A stretch of DNA of 5,715 nucleotides from Asaia bogorensis (GTDB lineage Bacteria; Pseudomonadota; Alphaproteobacteria; Acetobacterales; Acetobacteraceae): the NCBI GenBank assembly GCA_945886995.1, contig CAMCZJ010000191.1, positions 1-5,715 of the forward strand, given 5' to 3'. A program made the position numbers and the translations under genes. Each line of letters starts with the position of its first letter. Within the stretch, counting starts at the first letter, position 1. The notes beneath the pieces are model-generated. The model ran no database searches, was not told the origin of the DNA, and saw only the letters and a list, made by a program, of their open reading frames with translations. Below, in pieces: positions 5,325-5,715 of this stretch.

Positions 5325-5715
5325 TTATTCCTGAGCTGAATAGAGGTTGAGTGGCCCAAGGTGCGACCAGTGTGACATTGGTCGCCGAGAGTGGATCTGC
5401 CTCGGCTGCTTGCCCGCAACGATGTCTTGGATGTGATCGGCCAAGAGCTGCATTGCCAGCTGCCCTTCTTCACGGAAATCATACTTCTCGTAAGCGCTAG
5501 CGGCGTCATGAGCGACCGCTTGCCCTTGAACTGTTTTCCGTAACTCCCGCGGTACGCCAAGCCGTTGCATGATTGTGGTCCAGGTGCGTCTGCAATCGTG
5601 ACTGGCCAACCCGGCAGCATTGGCTGCGGCGAGAATACTTGCCATCCCGTTGCTTGATTTACCAAAAGGGCGCTCTCCGCTATGGCTGAAGATATAGGGG
5701 CCAGTGTCGGTGGCT
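5325..5715 (-). CDS. Tyrosine recombinase (phage-type integrase), C-terminal catalytic part; 5' end beyond the right edge
   Basis: About 130 in-frame residues from the right edge to the stop are visible; the internal ATG at 5645 is not the true start, because the frame stays open to the edge and upstream residues such as GPYIFSHSGERPFGKSS look like normal integrase sequence. The catalytic box II residues are seen in ASHDCRRTW (His codon 5600-5598 and the second Arg three residues on). VAHDAASAYEKYDF supplies a second His (5510-5508) exactly nine residues before the likely nucleophile Tyr (5483-5481), the same spacing as in XerD. The usual LLGH lead-in reads VQGQAVAH, which is unusual but keeps the His. 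After the Tyr comes the DFREEGQLAMQLLADHI helix common in integrases of tRNA-linked islands. The enzyme would catalyse integration at, and excision from, the adjacent tRNA-Leu. The catalytic residues visible look intact, so it may be active. Confidence 0.85.
   Translation of the reverse strand, partial: ATDTGPYIFSHSGERPFGKSSNGMASILAAANAAGLASHDCRRTWTTIMQRLGVPRELRKTVQGQAVAHDAASAYEKYDFREEGQLAMQLLADHIQDIVAGKQPRQIHSRRPMSHWSHLGPLNLYSAQE

Larger units (their letters stand above)
4848..5715. mobile_element. Left end of a putative tRNA-Leu-integrated genomic island or prophage (continues past right edge)
   Basis: A tyrosine recombinase gene lies next to an intact tRNA gene, the tRNA 3' end being a preferred target of such enzymes. 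The segment has visibly lower GC than the genes to its left; for example 33 of 60 bases are G or C in 5461-5520, against 44 of 60 in 3181-3240. The integrase reads toward the tRNA, as lambda int reads toward its attachment site. A second copy of the tRNA 3' end, marking the far boundary, is not inside the window, so the left limit is placed just after the tRNA by inference. Confidence 0.6.

Noticed and set aside
5189..5665. 158-codon minus-strand frame overlapping the integrase
   Set aside because: It overlaps the integrase in another frame and lacks its catalytic motifs; the short non-overlapping tail (5189-5324) gives no recognisable domain.

Overview
The window is GC-rich, with codon use and protein families typical of an alphaproteobacterium. 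The resemblance of the proteins and the compact, tightly packed genes would suit Acetobacteraceae or a related group, but this is an inference from general character and not a database match. Most of the window (about 1-4850) looks like ordinary chromosome. From about 4850 to the right edge the base composition falls visibly and an integrase is encoded, so this part looks like the left end of an integrated element.

Left to right: (1) The 5' end of pstS, the periplasmic phosphate-binding protein of the Pst transporter, lies on the minus strand and runs off the left edge. It starts with GTG and has a Tat-like signal peptide. Upstream is a promoter candidate with three 11-bp-phased Pho-box-like heptamers and a -10 hexamer. 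(2) A crotonase-family acyl-CoA hydratase, most like the LiuC/AtuE subgroup of leucine and isoprenoid degradation, is also on the minus strand. (3) After a gap of about 100 bp with divergent transcription, two plus-strand genes overlap by ATGA. The first is a gamma-glutamyltransferase-family Ntn-hydrolase that lacks several residues used to recognise gamma-glutamyl substrates. The second is a TPR plus GT41 (OGT/SPINDLY-type) glycosyltransferase. (4) A tRNA-Leu(UAA) gene follows. (5) About 480 bp without a convincing gene carries phased short direct repeats. (6) The C-terminal part of a tyrosine recombinase lies on the minus strand, reading toward the tRNA and running off the right edge.

Working together: the overlap of the Ntn-hydrolase and glycosyltransferase implies co-translation and is the least ordinary gene pairing here, although no joint pathway can be named from sequence alone. 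The tRNA, repeats and integrase together fit a genomic island or prophage inserted at the 3' end of tRNA-Leu. I see no clearly new defence or RNA system. The best leads are the coupled hydrolase/glycosyltransferase pair, the integration boundary, and the pstS control region, which also holds a perfect DnaA box.
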